64,000 nucleotides of DNA from Anabaena sp. 4-3 (lineage in GTDB: Bacteria > Cyanobacteriota > Cyanobacteriia > Cyanobacteriales > Nostocaceae). A program made the position numbers and the translations under genes. The notes beneath the pieces are model-generated. The model saw only the letters and a list, made by a program, of their open reading frames with translations. It was not told the origin of the DNA and searched no databases. Below, piece after piece: positions 56,686 through 64,000 of the stretch. Location of the stretch: assembly GCF_001597745.1 (NCBI RefSeq), contig NZ_LUHJ01000013.1, positions 137,058 to 201,057 of the forward strand. The letters are read 5' to 3'. Each line of letters opens with the position of its first letter. The first letter of the stretch is position 1.

Positions 56686-57459
56686 TCAAAAACTGGGAAT
56701 TTCAAATAATAGTAAAGATAGAATAAAATCCATAATAAAAATTGCTACCCAAGTCGTGACAACTGCGGTAGTTGCTGATTCTCCTACTTCTCTGGCACCA
56801 CCTCTAGTAGTCAGTCCCCAACTACAGCCATTAATAGATACTATCAGCCCGAAAATTAACCCTTTCAACAAAATAATAAATACATCTGATGTCTCTAAAA
56901 AACTTCTGACTGACTCTAAGAATATCTCTGGAGGAATTTGATAAAATTGTGCAGCCGCAAAAATTCCGCCACTGATACCCATGACTAAAGCGAAAATCAT
57001 CATAATGGGCATCATTAAACAGCAAGCAATGACTCTGGGAAGCACTAGATAATCAATAGGGTTAGTTTTGAGCATATAAAGCGCATCAATTTGTTCAGTG
57101 ACACGCATTGCACCGATTTCGGCGGCGAAAGCAGAACCTACTTGTCCAGCAATAATACTAGCAGTCAAAATAGGAGCTAATTCCCGACAAAAAGCTAATG
57201 CAAAAGCTCCGCCGATGGTATTCTCAGCACCAAATTGTATTAATTCTCTAGCGGTTTGAATAGTAAAAATCATGCCAGAAAAAACACTCACAAGCAAAAC
57301 TGGAGAGACACAACCAGGCCCCGCAGTTACAGTATGTTCTAAAATTTTACGGTAGTAAGTTTTTCCTTGTAGGAAATGTAGCCAGACTTGACCAAAGAGT
57401 AGCACTGTGGCGAAACAACGGACAGTAAATAAATGTTCTAAATTTTTTGGTTGTTGCAA
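56686..57459 (-). CDS. MlaE-family ABC transporter permease (Ycf63-like)
   Basis: The 257-residue integral protein has about five or six helices and the MlaE signature: GIGATVVSGM-type residues (here SVFSGMIFTIQTARE) near 60-75, and GAMRVTEQIDALYMLKTNPIDYLVLPRVIA (about 125-155), the conserved cytoplasmic loop. MlaE proteins move phospholipids across the envelope, with an ATPase and an MCE protein. In plastids the relative TGD1 acts in lipid import. No ATPase or MCE gene is adjacent here. The gene follows a terminator of the upstream operon, so it has its own promoter. Confidence 0.92.
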   Translation of the reverse strand: MQQPKNLEHLFTVRCFATVLLFGQVWLHFLQGKTYYRKILEHTVTAGPGCVSPVLLVSVFSGMIFTIQTARELIQFGAENTIGGAFALAFCRELAPILTASIIAGQVGSAFAAEIGAMRVTEQIDALYMLKTNPIDYLVLPRVIACCLMMPIMMIFALVMGISGGIFAAAQFYQIPPEIFLESVRSFLETSDVFIILLKGLIFGLIVSINGCSWGLTTRGGAREVGESATTAVVTTWVAIFIMDFILSLLLFEIPSF

Positions 57460-57497
57460 TTTTACCTCCTTTTAATACTCTAGAAACCTGATGAAAA

Positions 57498-57517
57498 AGA
57501 CGCGGTTTATCGCGTCT
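57498..57517 (-). terminator. Terminator of the BlaI/M56 operon
   Basis: A 7-bp perfect stem AGACGCG/CGCGTCT with a 6-base loop; on the minus strand it is followed by TTTTTC. It lies about 105 bases after the M56 stop and before mlaE. Confidence 0.7.
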
Positions 57518-57623
57518 CTACAGGAGGATTTTGGATTTATCTATTGTTGAGAAATAAGAATAATCAGTCATTAGTTGAAGTTGTAAATAACCACTGATTA
57601 TTTATACAAAGAAAGCTTGACAA

Positions 57624-58487
57624 TTAGGTGTGAAATATGATAGTGATTAGGGGGAGAAATGCCAATATCAAGCTATTCCACAACTGAAATTGAGGTTTTG
57701 AGATTGGTTGTGGTGGTGCTAATAAAGCTTCTATTCTCTGTTCTAAGCGTAGCTTGCCGTTGTAGGTATCGCCTACACTAGAACCTAGAGCAGCACAACA
57801 AATTTCTGAGTCTGTGAATGCTGTAGCATTACTTACTACTAACAACAGTGATTCTGCGAGTAATAGGGGGTCTACCTGGGATGCTGCATAACTGTCAGCA
57901 CGTAGTTCTCGCAAGATTAAAAGTTCTTGCCACAATGGTTCTGTGTTGGGCAACCAAGCTGTACAGGAACGTATCCAACCCAACCAGAAAAACCAAAATG
58001 TATCTTTGTAGTGGTGATGTCCTTGTTCGTGGGCTAAGACACTTTTAACATGATCTGCGGAGAGTGTTTGTAGCAATCCTTCGCTGACTACTAATTCAGG
58101 ATGCCAAAAACCAATTTGTCCGGCAAATAAGGCTGGTGTGCTGAGTAATCTGACTCGCTCACCTTCAACATTTACTAGAGGACAATTGCGGGCTGATTGT
58201 AGGGACTGATAACCTTGGATAGCTAGTTGCAAGCACAAACAAGAAAAAATAGTCAGGATAATTAAAGCTAGTACATAACTTAATGATCCTGTGTCCATAC
58301 CGACCATTTGACCTTGAGTACCCATGCACAGCACAGCGATCGCTGTCATGATTAACAGCAACGGTGGAAAGAGAAAGAAAAACAGGGTTCTTTGCCAGCG
58401 TAGTTCCCAACTACCTGGGGTATGAGTCCAAGATTGTCTTAAAATTCCAGAAACTGCCAAAGCAGCCAAAATCATTAATAGGTGCAT
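57624..58487 (-). CDS. M56-family (BlaR1-type) membrane metalloprotease without sensor domain
   Basis: The 287-residue membrane protein has helices at about 2-18, 33-58 and 68-95, then the peptidase domain. The zinc motif HEQGH (His153, Glu154, His157) and the third ligand in LRELRAD (Glu194) are intact, so it should be active. BlaR1/MecR1 additionally carry a C-terminal penicillin-binding sensor domain; none is present here. The ATG overlaps the blaI-like stop (TAATG), a sign of coupled translation. It is likely the protease that cleaves the BlaI-like repressor, but the inducing signal is unknown. Confidence 0.85.
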   Translation of the reverse strand: MHLLMILAALAVSGILRQSWTHTPGSWELRWQRTLFFFLFPPLLLIMTAIAVLCMGTQGQMVGMDTGSLSYVLALIILTIFSCLCLQLAIQGYQSLQSARNCPLVNVEGERVRLLSTPALFAGQIGFWHPELVVSEGLLQTLSADHVKSVLAHEQGHHHYKDTFWFFWLGWIRSCTAWLPNTEPLWQELLILRELRADSYAASQVDPLLLAESLLLVVSNATAFTDSEICCAALGSSVGDTYNGKLRLEQRIEALLAPPQPISKPQFQLWNSLILAFLPLITIIFHT

Positions 58488-58906
58488 TATTGTTCCTCCC
58501 TGGCTTGGCGTGCTGCTTGAATACGTTTAGCGATCGCTGCGATTTGTTCACTAGCCGCCTCATCCAGACTATCAGCAAAAGCCGCAACCACATCAGGATT
58601 ACCTACGGCTAAAAACCGTTGTAATTGGTCATGAGCTTTGATAACTTGGGCTTGCTGCTTTGTGATTAAAGGTCGCCAATAGAAAGCTTTGCCTTTTTTA
58701 TCACAGGCTAGCCAACCTTTTTCAGTCAGGCGACGTAAAACTGTGGTGACAGAGGTGTAAGCTAATTCGCGGTTAGGGTCAGCCAGAATGCGATCATGCA
58801 CATCTTTAACTGTAGCTGAACCCAGTTCCCAAACGATATTTAAAATTTCTGCTTCCAAAGGGCCTACAGACAATTGTTTGGGGCGATAATCGGGTAAAGG
58901 TGCCAT
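58487..58906 (-). CDS. BlaI/MecI/CopY-family transcriptional repressor
   Basis: The 139-residue protein has an N-terminal winged helix (about 10-80): LGPLEAEILNIVWELGSATV-like residues, then VLRRLTEKGWLACDKKGKAF, typical of BlaI/MecI. The C-terminal part is helical and mediates dimerisation, with KQQAQVIKAHDQLQRFLA near 85-105. In relatives the repressor is cut by a membrane protease. It is the first gene of a two-gene operon with the M56 protease and has a 1-base overlap. Cyanobacterial members often control copper or redox-linked genes, which is only a suggestion here. Confidence 0.9.
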   Translation of the reverse strand: MAPLPDYRPKQLSVGPLEAEILNIVWELGSATVKDVHDRILADPNRELAYTSVTTVLRRLTEKGWLACDKKGKAFYWRPLITKQQAQVIKAHDQLQRFLAVGNPDVVAAFADSLDEAASEQIAAIAKRIQAARQAREEQ

Positions 58907-59197
58907 AGAAATTGGGGATTAGGGACTGGGGATTGGGGATTGGGGGGTTGTTTCCTACCTTCTACCCCTACGTTCTTTCAGATTACCGTGATTTACACTC
59001 TAGCTAGAAACTATGGGCTGAAAACCTCTCTTCTCTAGCCTCCAACCTCTCGCGTTTAGCCCCTAGCTACTCCGACATAATAAAAAATAGTCTGGCATAA
59101 CCATAAGAAATACTCTAATTTTTCCTGTGATTATGGTGATTGACACCAATTAGAATGTAATCTCGGCAGTAGTATTTAAAGCAGGTGTAACCCGCGC

Positions 59198-59935
59198 GTG
59201 AAGCTATTTGTATATCACACCCCGGAATTAACCCCCGAAGATCAAGTTCCAGACTGCGCGATCGCAGTCGATGTCTTGCGAGCCACTAGCACCATTGCAA
59301 CTGTGTTGTCGGCTGGTGGCGAAGCTGTGCAAGTCTTCAGCGATTTAGATCAACTGATCGAAGTCAGTGAAAAATGGCCTCAACAGAAACGGCTACGAGC
59401 CGGAGAACGGGGAGGTGCAAAAGTTGCTGGTTTTGAATTAGGTAATTCTCCCCTTGACTGTAGACCCGAATTAGTGAATGGGCGACGCTTGTTTATTAGT
59501 ACCACTAATGGCACTCGCGCTTTAAAACGGGTACAGGAATCACCCACGGTGATGACAGCCGCTTTTATTAACCGAGCCGCAGTAGTACAATATTTGATTG
59601 ACAAGCAACCTGAGACAGTGTGGATTGTGGGTTCAGGTTGGGAAGGCAGTTTTTCTTTAGAGGATACAGCCTGTGCTGGTGCGATCGCTCACAGTGTGAT
59701 CGAGAAATCCCAATTACCAGCCGCAGAATTAGCTGGTAACGACGAAGTTATGAGTGCGATCGCGCTATACTCCCAGTGGCAAGACAACCTCCTGGGATTA
59801 TTCCACCACGCTAGTCACGGCAAAAGGTTGTTACGCCTAGATGGCCATGAAGACCTGAAATATTGTTCCCAAACCGATATTTTAGCTGTCCTGCCCACAC
59901 AGCAAGAACCAGGTGTATTTAAAAGTCAAACTTAA
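59198..59935 (+). CDS. comB: 2-phosphosulfolactate phosphatase family protein (ComB)
   Basis: The 245-residue protein matches Com[23 protein letters not shown] start, [19 protein letters not shown] (about residues 22-40), then LINTNGTRAL-type residues (here [13 protein letters not shown]) and [18 protein letters not shown]. In archaea ComB hydrolyses phosphosulfolactate in coenzyme M synthesis, but cyanobacteria have no methanogenesis, and their homologue probably has another phosphatase substrate. The key Asp/Arg residues of the active centre are kept. GTG 59198 is the start. It is monocistronic. Confidence 0.88.
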   Translation: MKLFVYHTPELTPEDQVPDCAIAVDVLRATSTIATVLSAGGEAVQVFSDLDQLIEVSEKWPQQKRLRAGERGGAKVAGFELGNSPLDCRPELVNGRRLFISTTNGTRALKRVQESPTVMTAAFINRAAVVQYLIDKQPETVWIVGSGWEGSFSLEDTACAGAIAHSVIEKSQLPAAELAGNDEVMSAIALYSQWQDNLLGLFHHASHGKRLLRLDGHEDLKYCSQTDILAVLPTQQEPGVFKSQT

Positions 59936-60310
59936 ATATGCAAAATCAATAGCTGAATAGCTCCCCTTGTCTTGTTTATTTGCCCCGTCTCGGCAAAACT
60001 AGCCAAGGGACTAATACTAATTCAAAATTCAAAATTCAAAATTACTCCCTTCCCACCAGAAGAATTCCGATATGAATGAACCACGAAGGAACGTTCGCGA
60101 AGCGTTCCGAAGGAAAGGACACGAAGGAAGAATCAAAGGAGATACGTAATCTTGCACCAGGAAGGAAGTAAGAAAACCAGATTTTGCAGCGAAAGTTTAG
60201 GGATTCAGGTTTTCGTTAACCAGAAGAAATGCGCGAGCCTTCGTCAATAGTCCCCAGTCCTTAATCCTCAGCCAAATTATGAATTGTAATGATATATATT
60301 TTAATGAGTC
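59936..60310. other. Intergenic region with repeats
   Basis: It contains an ATTCAAA heptamer array (60020-60043), a palindromic GGAACGTTCGCGAAGCGTTCC (about 60088-60108), and short GAAGGA repeats. No gene is seen. Confidence 0.55.
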
Positions 60311-60619
60311 ATGAAAGTGGAAAATTATTCTAGTCCAGATATTATAGAAGAAGTTAAATCTATTCCAGATATTATAGCAGAAGTTAAATCAGGAATTATT
60401 CATATAGTTCATGTAGTCGATGGAAGAAGAGTTTCATCTGGTACGGGATTTATGGTTCATGGCTGCTTAGTTACTAACTATCATGTTATGTATCAAGCAC
60501 CCAAAGAATCAAAGGTTATTTTAAGAAAACAATTATCAAGAATAGGAGATAAACTAACGGATATAGCTAAAGAAATTGAAAGTATTCCATTATCCTTGAC
60601 TCTCACGCGCTTTACGTAA
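60311..60619 (+). pseudogene. N-terminal fragment of a trypsin-like serine protease
   Basis: The 102-residue frame has SGTGFMVHGCLVTNYHVM (residues 43-60), the region with the catalytic His58 of S1C-type proteases. The Asp and Ser of the triad would lie in the missing C-terminal part. At 8-17 and 18-27 the same ten residues, S-P-D-I-I-E-E-V-K-S-like, are repeated, from a 30-base duplication. The frame ends where it meets the end of the opposite-strand ParD-like gene, so its last residues (SLTLTRFT) belong to that sequence's complement. This is a truncated gene. Confidence 0.6.
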
Positions 60620-60856
60620 CTTTTCCTCCAGTTGCGCCATCACCACTTCACCATTTATTACATCTCCACGTTCGATAGAAGCCAGCCCAGCCGCTAGTTT
60701 TTTCTTAGTTTCTTCTTCCCATTCTTGATAACCCTTCTCCCATTCCTCCAACAGTTTCAATGCTTTCACAATCACATCTTCAGCATTTTCATATCTACCC
60801 GTAGCAATTCGGGTTTGTATAAATTGCTCGTATTCCGCTTTTAGTTGGATGTTCAT
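60590..60856 (-). CDS. ParD-like antitoxin
   Basis: From ATG 60856 the 88-residue protein has the ribbon-helix-helix-like start MNIQLKAEYEQFIQTRIATG and YENAEDVIVKALKLLEEWE, as in ParD/CopG addiction antitoxins, followed by a Lys/Glu-rich helix and KLRKARESQG. The toxin gene usually overlaps or follows the antitoxin end. Here the downstream minus-strand frame after the stop reads only a few residues (MEYFQFL then stop), so no ParE toxin is present. It faces a broken protease gene, which suggests deletion of the toxin. Confidence 0.72.
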   Translation of the reverse strand: MNIQLKAEYEQFIQTRIATGRYENAEDVIVKALKLLEEWEKGYQEWEEETKKKLAAGLASIERGDVINGEVVMAQLEEKLRKARESQG

Positions 60857-61010
60857 ATCTAGCCTAAACCCCAATTTTAAATCATAGAATAGATATTCAT
60901 CTGCGTTCATCTGCGTTTATCTGCGTTCAATTATCTTTCTTCTCACTCCCATTGAAAACCGCTATAGTTTCCTGTATTGATATGCTTATCATCTCACAAA
61001 CCTCATAAAT

Positions 61011-61040
61011 CAAAAACCTCTGGTAGCATATACCAGAGGT
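61011..61040 (-). terminator. clpC terminator
   Basis: A 10-bp perfect stem (ACCTCTGGTA/TACCAGAGGT) with 5-base loop is followed on the minus strand by TTTTTG. It lies 55 bases after the clpC stop. Confidence 0.9.
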
Positions 61041-61094
61041 AAAATTATGCAATCCTATTTCACAGGATTAACTAATAGACAAACGGCTGCAACA

Positions 61095-63545
61095 TTAACC
61101 AGCATTCGCCAAAAGTAACTCGCGTTTTTCTGACTGAAGTACCTGTACTTGACCATCATCATTAACATCCACAACGGCAGTGCAACCTTCGCTGAGTTCG
61201 CCAGCAAGCAAAGCTTCCGCTAAAGAATCTTCTAACAGACGCATAATTGCACGGCGTAATGGTCTAGCACCGTAGCTGGGGTTATAACCTTCAGTTACTA
61301 CTAAGTCTTTGAACCGTTCCGTAACTTCTAAGTTAATACCTTTTTCAGTCAGGCGACTAGCTACTTCACGCAGCATGATGTCAGCAATTTGCTTGACTTC
61401 ATCCTTAGACAGTTGACTGAAGACGATAATTTCATCTACCCGGTTGAGGAACTCAGGACGGAAGTAATTCTTCAGTTCTTCGTTGACTAAGTTACGAATG
61501 CGTTGGTAACTAGCTTCGGGTTGGTTGTCGAATTCAAAGCCTAAACCGCCACCACCTTTTTCAATTACCTTAGAACCAATGTTCGAGGTTAAGATAATCA
61601 AGGTGTTCTTGAAGTCCACTTTCCGACCTTTAGCATCGGTGAGGTGTCCGTCGTCGAGAATTTGCAGCAGCATATTGAAGACATCCGGGTGTGCTTTTTC
61701 GATTTCGTCGAATAGCAACACGGTGTAAGGTCTGCGGCGCACGGCTTCGGTGAGTTGTCCGCCTTCGTCGTAGCCGACGTAACCAGGAGGCGAACCAATC
61801 AGTTTAGATACTGTATGGCTTTCCATGTACTCAGACATATCCAGCCGAATCATTGCATCTTCCGCACCGAAGAAGTAAGTCGCCAAGGCTTTGGCTAATT
61901 CGGTCTTACCAACGCCTGTGGGGCCGGAGAAGATAAAGCTGGCTATGGGTCGGTTGGGGTTCTTTAAGCCGACTCTAGCGCGACGGATGGCACGAGACAC
62001 AGCCGTAACTGCTTGTTCTTGGCCGATGAGTCGTTCGTGGAGAGTGTCTTCTAGGTGCAGCAGTAATTCAGACTCAGATTCTGTGAGTTTGTTGACTGGT
62101 ACGCCTGTCCACGAAGCGACGATTTGGGCGATGTCTTCCTCATCTACGGCGATGGGGTGAATGGCTTTTTCTGCTGAAGCTGCTTGTAGTTCTGCTTCTA
62201 GGGCGATTTCTTGGTCGCGCAGTTCTCCAGCTGTATCAAAGTTTTGCAGTCTGACGGCTTCGTTTTTGGCTTTGGTGACTCCCGCGAGTTTACGCTTGAG
62301 TTCTTTATCGGCTGAAATGTGGGAGTGACGCAACCGCACACGAGAACCAGCTTCATCTATCAAGTCTATGGCTTTATCTGGTAAGAAGCGATCGCTTATA
62401 TACCTATCTGACAACTCAGCAGCAGCCACCACCGCCTCATCGGAAATTTGTACTTTATGGTGCTGTTCGTAAACTCCCCGCAAACCGTAGAGAATTTCAA
62501 TGGTTTCTTCTACTGACGGTTCACCGACTAAAATCGGTTGGAAACGACGCTCTAAGGCTGCATCACGCTCAATATGTTGACGATATTCATCTAATGTGGT
62601 AGCACCAATACATTGGAGTTCACCACGGGCTAAAGCTGGTTTGAGGATGTTAGCAGCGTCTAACCCGCCTTCTGTACCGCCAGCACCGACTAGGGTGTGA
62701 ATTTCATCAATTACTAGGATGATATTACCCGCACTGCGGACTTCATCAATAATTTTCTTGATGCGTTCTTCAAAGTCTCCCCGGAAACGGGTTCCAGAGA
62801 CTAATAACCCCATATCGAGACTGATGACTTGCTTATCTTGCAGCAGTTCGGGGACATCTTGATTAATGATACGCTGTGCCAATCCTTCAGCGATCGCCGT
62901 TTTCCCTACCCCTGGTTCACCAATTAACACCGGGTTATTCTTAGTCCGACGACCGAGAATTTGAATTGCTCGCTCAATTTCTTTTTCACGACCAACTACC
63001 GGGTCTAGTTTACCTTCTTGGGCTAATTTAGTGAGATTTCTGCCAAATTCTTCTGTAGTTAGTGTTTTTTGGCTGCGTCTGGGGCTAAAACCACTACCAA
63101 CCACCGCCGGGTCTTCACCTATACGCCGAATTACACCAGTGCGAACCGTTTTCAGGTCAACTCCCAGATTTTGCAATACTTTAGCGGCGACACCTTCACC
63201 TGCTTCAGTTAAACCTAAAAGTAAGTGTTCTGTGTTGATATAGTTATGTCCCAGACTGTGAGCTTCTCTAAATGACTGCTCAAATAGACTTTTAACTTTG
63301 GGGGTAAAAGGAATTTCTGGTGGCACAAACCCAGAACCCCGACCGATAATTTTTTCGACTTCCCGACGTGCGTCTTTGAGAGTTACACCCAACTCAGTCA
63401 GCACTTTGGCAGCAACCCCAGTTCCTTCTCCCATCAAACCCAGGAGAATTTGTTCAGTTCCTACGAAGTTGTGTCCCAGGCGACGTGCTTCCTCCTGAGC
63501 GAGCATGATAACCTTGATGGCTTCGGAAGTGAAGTGTTCAAACAT
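61095..63545 (-). CDS. clpC: ATP-dependent Clp protease ATP-binding subunit ClpC
   Basis: The 816-residue AAA+ unfoldase delivers substrates to ClpP. Two Clp_N repeats (about 3-70 and 78-145) precede the first AAA domain with Walker [10 protein letters not shown] (about 207-215). The UVR motif lies near 420-455 ([20 protein letters not shown]). The second AAA domain has GPTGVGKTE (about 545-553), Walker [12 protein letters not shown] and the C-terminal sensor GARPLRRAI. All motifs are intact, and the length fits ClpC. Cyanobacterial ClpC is essential and acts with ClpP3/R. It is followed by a strong terminator. Confidence 0.96.
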   Translation of the reverse strand: MFEHFTSEAIKVIMLAQEEARRLGHNFVGTEQILLGLMGEGTGVAAKVLTELGVTLKDARREVEKIIGRGSGFVPPEIPFTPKVKSLFEQSFREAHSLGHNYINTEHLLLGLTEAGEGVAAKVLQNLGVDLKTVRTGVIRRIGEDPAVVGSGFSPRRSQKTLTTEEFGRNLTKLAQEGKLDPVVGREKEIERAIQILGRRTKNNPVLIGEPGVGKTAIAEGLAQRIINQDVPELLQDKQVISLDMGLLVSGTRFRGDFEERIKKIIDEVRSAGNIILVIDEIHTLVGAGGTEGGLDAANILKPALARGELQCIGATTLDEYRQHIERDAALERRFQPILVGEPSVEETIEILYGLRGVYEQHHKVQISDEAVVAAAELSDRYISDRFLPDKAIDLIDEAGSRVRLRHSHISADKELKRKLAGVTKAKNEAVRLQNFDTAGELRDQEIALEAELQAASAEKAIHPIAVDEEDIAQIVASWTGVPVNKLTESESELLLHLEDTLHERLIGQEQAVTAVSRAIRRARVGLKNPNRPIASFIFSGPTGVGKTELAKALATYFFGAEDAMIRLDMSEYMESHTVSKLIGSPPGYVGYDEGGQLTEAVRRRPYTVLLFDEIEKAHPDVFNMLLQILDDGHLTDAKGRKVDFKNTLIILTSNIGSKVIEKGGGGLGFEFDNQPEASYQRIRNLVNEELKNYFRPEFLNRVDEIIVFSQLSKDEVKQIADIMLREVASRLTEKGINLEVTERFKDLVVTEGYNPSYGARPLRRAIMRLLEDSLAEALLAGELSEGCTAVVDVNDDGQVQVLQSEKRELLLANAG

Positions 63546-63775
63546 AGCGGGTTCTTGCTCCCTTGCTGCTTGGACTTTGGGCGATCTAAAAATTCACCCT
63601 TTTCTTAACTTTTTTGTATTTTCTTAAAGACAATGTATCTTTATTTATTATGTAGTGACAGTGGTGAGAGCCGTATTAGCTCAGGTGTGGTTGCCGTCAT
63701 CTTTAATTATCGCGCGTTAGGACGATTTTAGCTCTAGACTTAAAATGAATTTATCATCTAGAAAAAGTATAAAAC

Positions 63776-64000
63776 ATGACAGAACAACACGGTAGTAAAG
63801 ACCAACAACACCCACTTTACAACCGCGATCGCCCTCTTATTGATATTTTACTAACTCAAGAGGCGACAGACTACAACTTAGCAGAATTAGCCAGGCTGAA
63901 AATACGTTATCAAGGCTTCCCAGGCGCAAGGGACATACAACAGGACTTGGATAAAGTTTTGCAACAATGGGGATTAACGGAAACCCAACTATTTGAAAGA
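63776..64000 (+). CDS. DUF3288-like protein, 3' end cut off by window
   Basis: The frame begins at ATG 63776 and continues to the right edge, 75 codons. It opens MTEQHGSKDQQHPLYNRDRP and holds ILLTQEATDYNLAELARLKIRYQGFPGARDIQQDL. This matches cyanobacterial DUF3288 proteins, small soluble proteins of unknown function found in nearly all cyanobacteria. The remainder lies outside the window. It is divergent from clpC with 230 bases between. Confidence 0.75.
   Translation, partial: MTEQHGSKDQQHPLYNRDRPLIDILLTQEATDYNLAELARLKIRYQGFPGARDIQQDLDKVLQQWGLTETQLFER

Overview
This window comes from the chromosome of a filamentous, heterocyst-forming cyanobacterium of the Nostoc/Anabaena type. The evidence is the photosystem I genes psaF, psaJ and psaL, the heterocyst regulator hetZ next to a patU-type gene, paired AmiC cell-wall amidases, a Tic22 homologue, solanesyl diphosphate synthase, frequent GCGATCGC (HIP1) octamers and many heptameric short tandem repeats. 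From memory, the order ssb, amiC pair, murI, sds, hetZ, patU3, gmk, psaLJF, tsaD, tic22, prmC, tsaC and a histidine kinase matches the alr0088 to alr0117 region of Anabaena sp. PCC 7120. No database was available, so the strain is not claimed.

Layout. 1-6.8 kb: a cut-off PAS histidine kinase, a thioredoxin-type arsenate reductase, an orphan peptide-type ABC permease, an HD phosphohydrolase, tRNA-Gly(CCC) abutting a broken DUF433 gene, and queD. 6.8-13 kb: ribD, the cell-shape operon mreBCD, a short ssb, a SIMPL protein and an antiporter relic. 13.6-18.6 kb: tandem amiC genes and murI (peptidoglycan). 19.9-26.8 kb: sds and the heterocyst cluster hetZ, small ORF, patU3, followed by a transglutaminase-fold membrane protein. 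27-31 kb: a RemA-like gene, gmk, psaFJL and tsaD. 31-39 kb: an alpha/beta hydrolase, an ACT-like protein, two GNATs, tRNA-Pro(UGG), tic22-prmC-tsaC and a small histidine kinase. 39-47 kb: secDF, pdhB, an HTH/AT-hook regulator, hemB and prfC. 47.6-64 kb: an M48-like membrane protein, an RRM protein, a GT4 glycosyltransferase, a class V aminotransferase, an MlaE permease, a BlaI/M56 pair, comB, a protease fragment facing a ParD-like antitoxin, clpC and the start of a DUF3288 gene.

Much of the window concerns the cell envelope and development. MreBCD, AmiC1/2, MurI, SIMPL, Tic22, MlaE and SecDF build or remodel the wall and membranes; HetZ, PatU and the small kinase concern heterocyst formation. 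TsaC and TsaD both serve tRNA t6A synthesis, and PrmC and RF3 serve translation termination.

I found no CRISPR array, prophage, intact insertion sequence or recognisable defence island. The most interesting signals are three proteins that keep an enzyme fold but appear to have lost catalytic residues (transglutaminase-like, M48-like, histidine kinase-like), a tandem amidase pair whose 5' halves look homogenised, an XRE regulator with an AT-hook tail, a MITE-like inverted-repeat family, tandem repeats that form the 3' ends of genes, and a candidate small RNA at about 51.1-51.4 kb.
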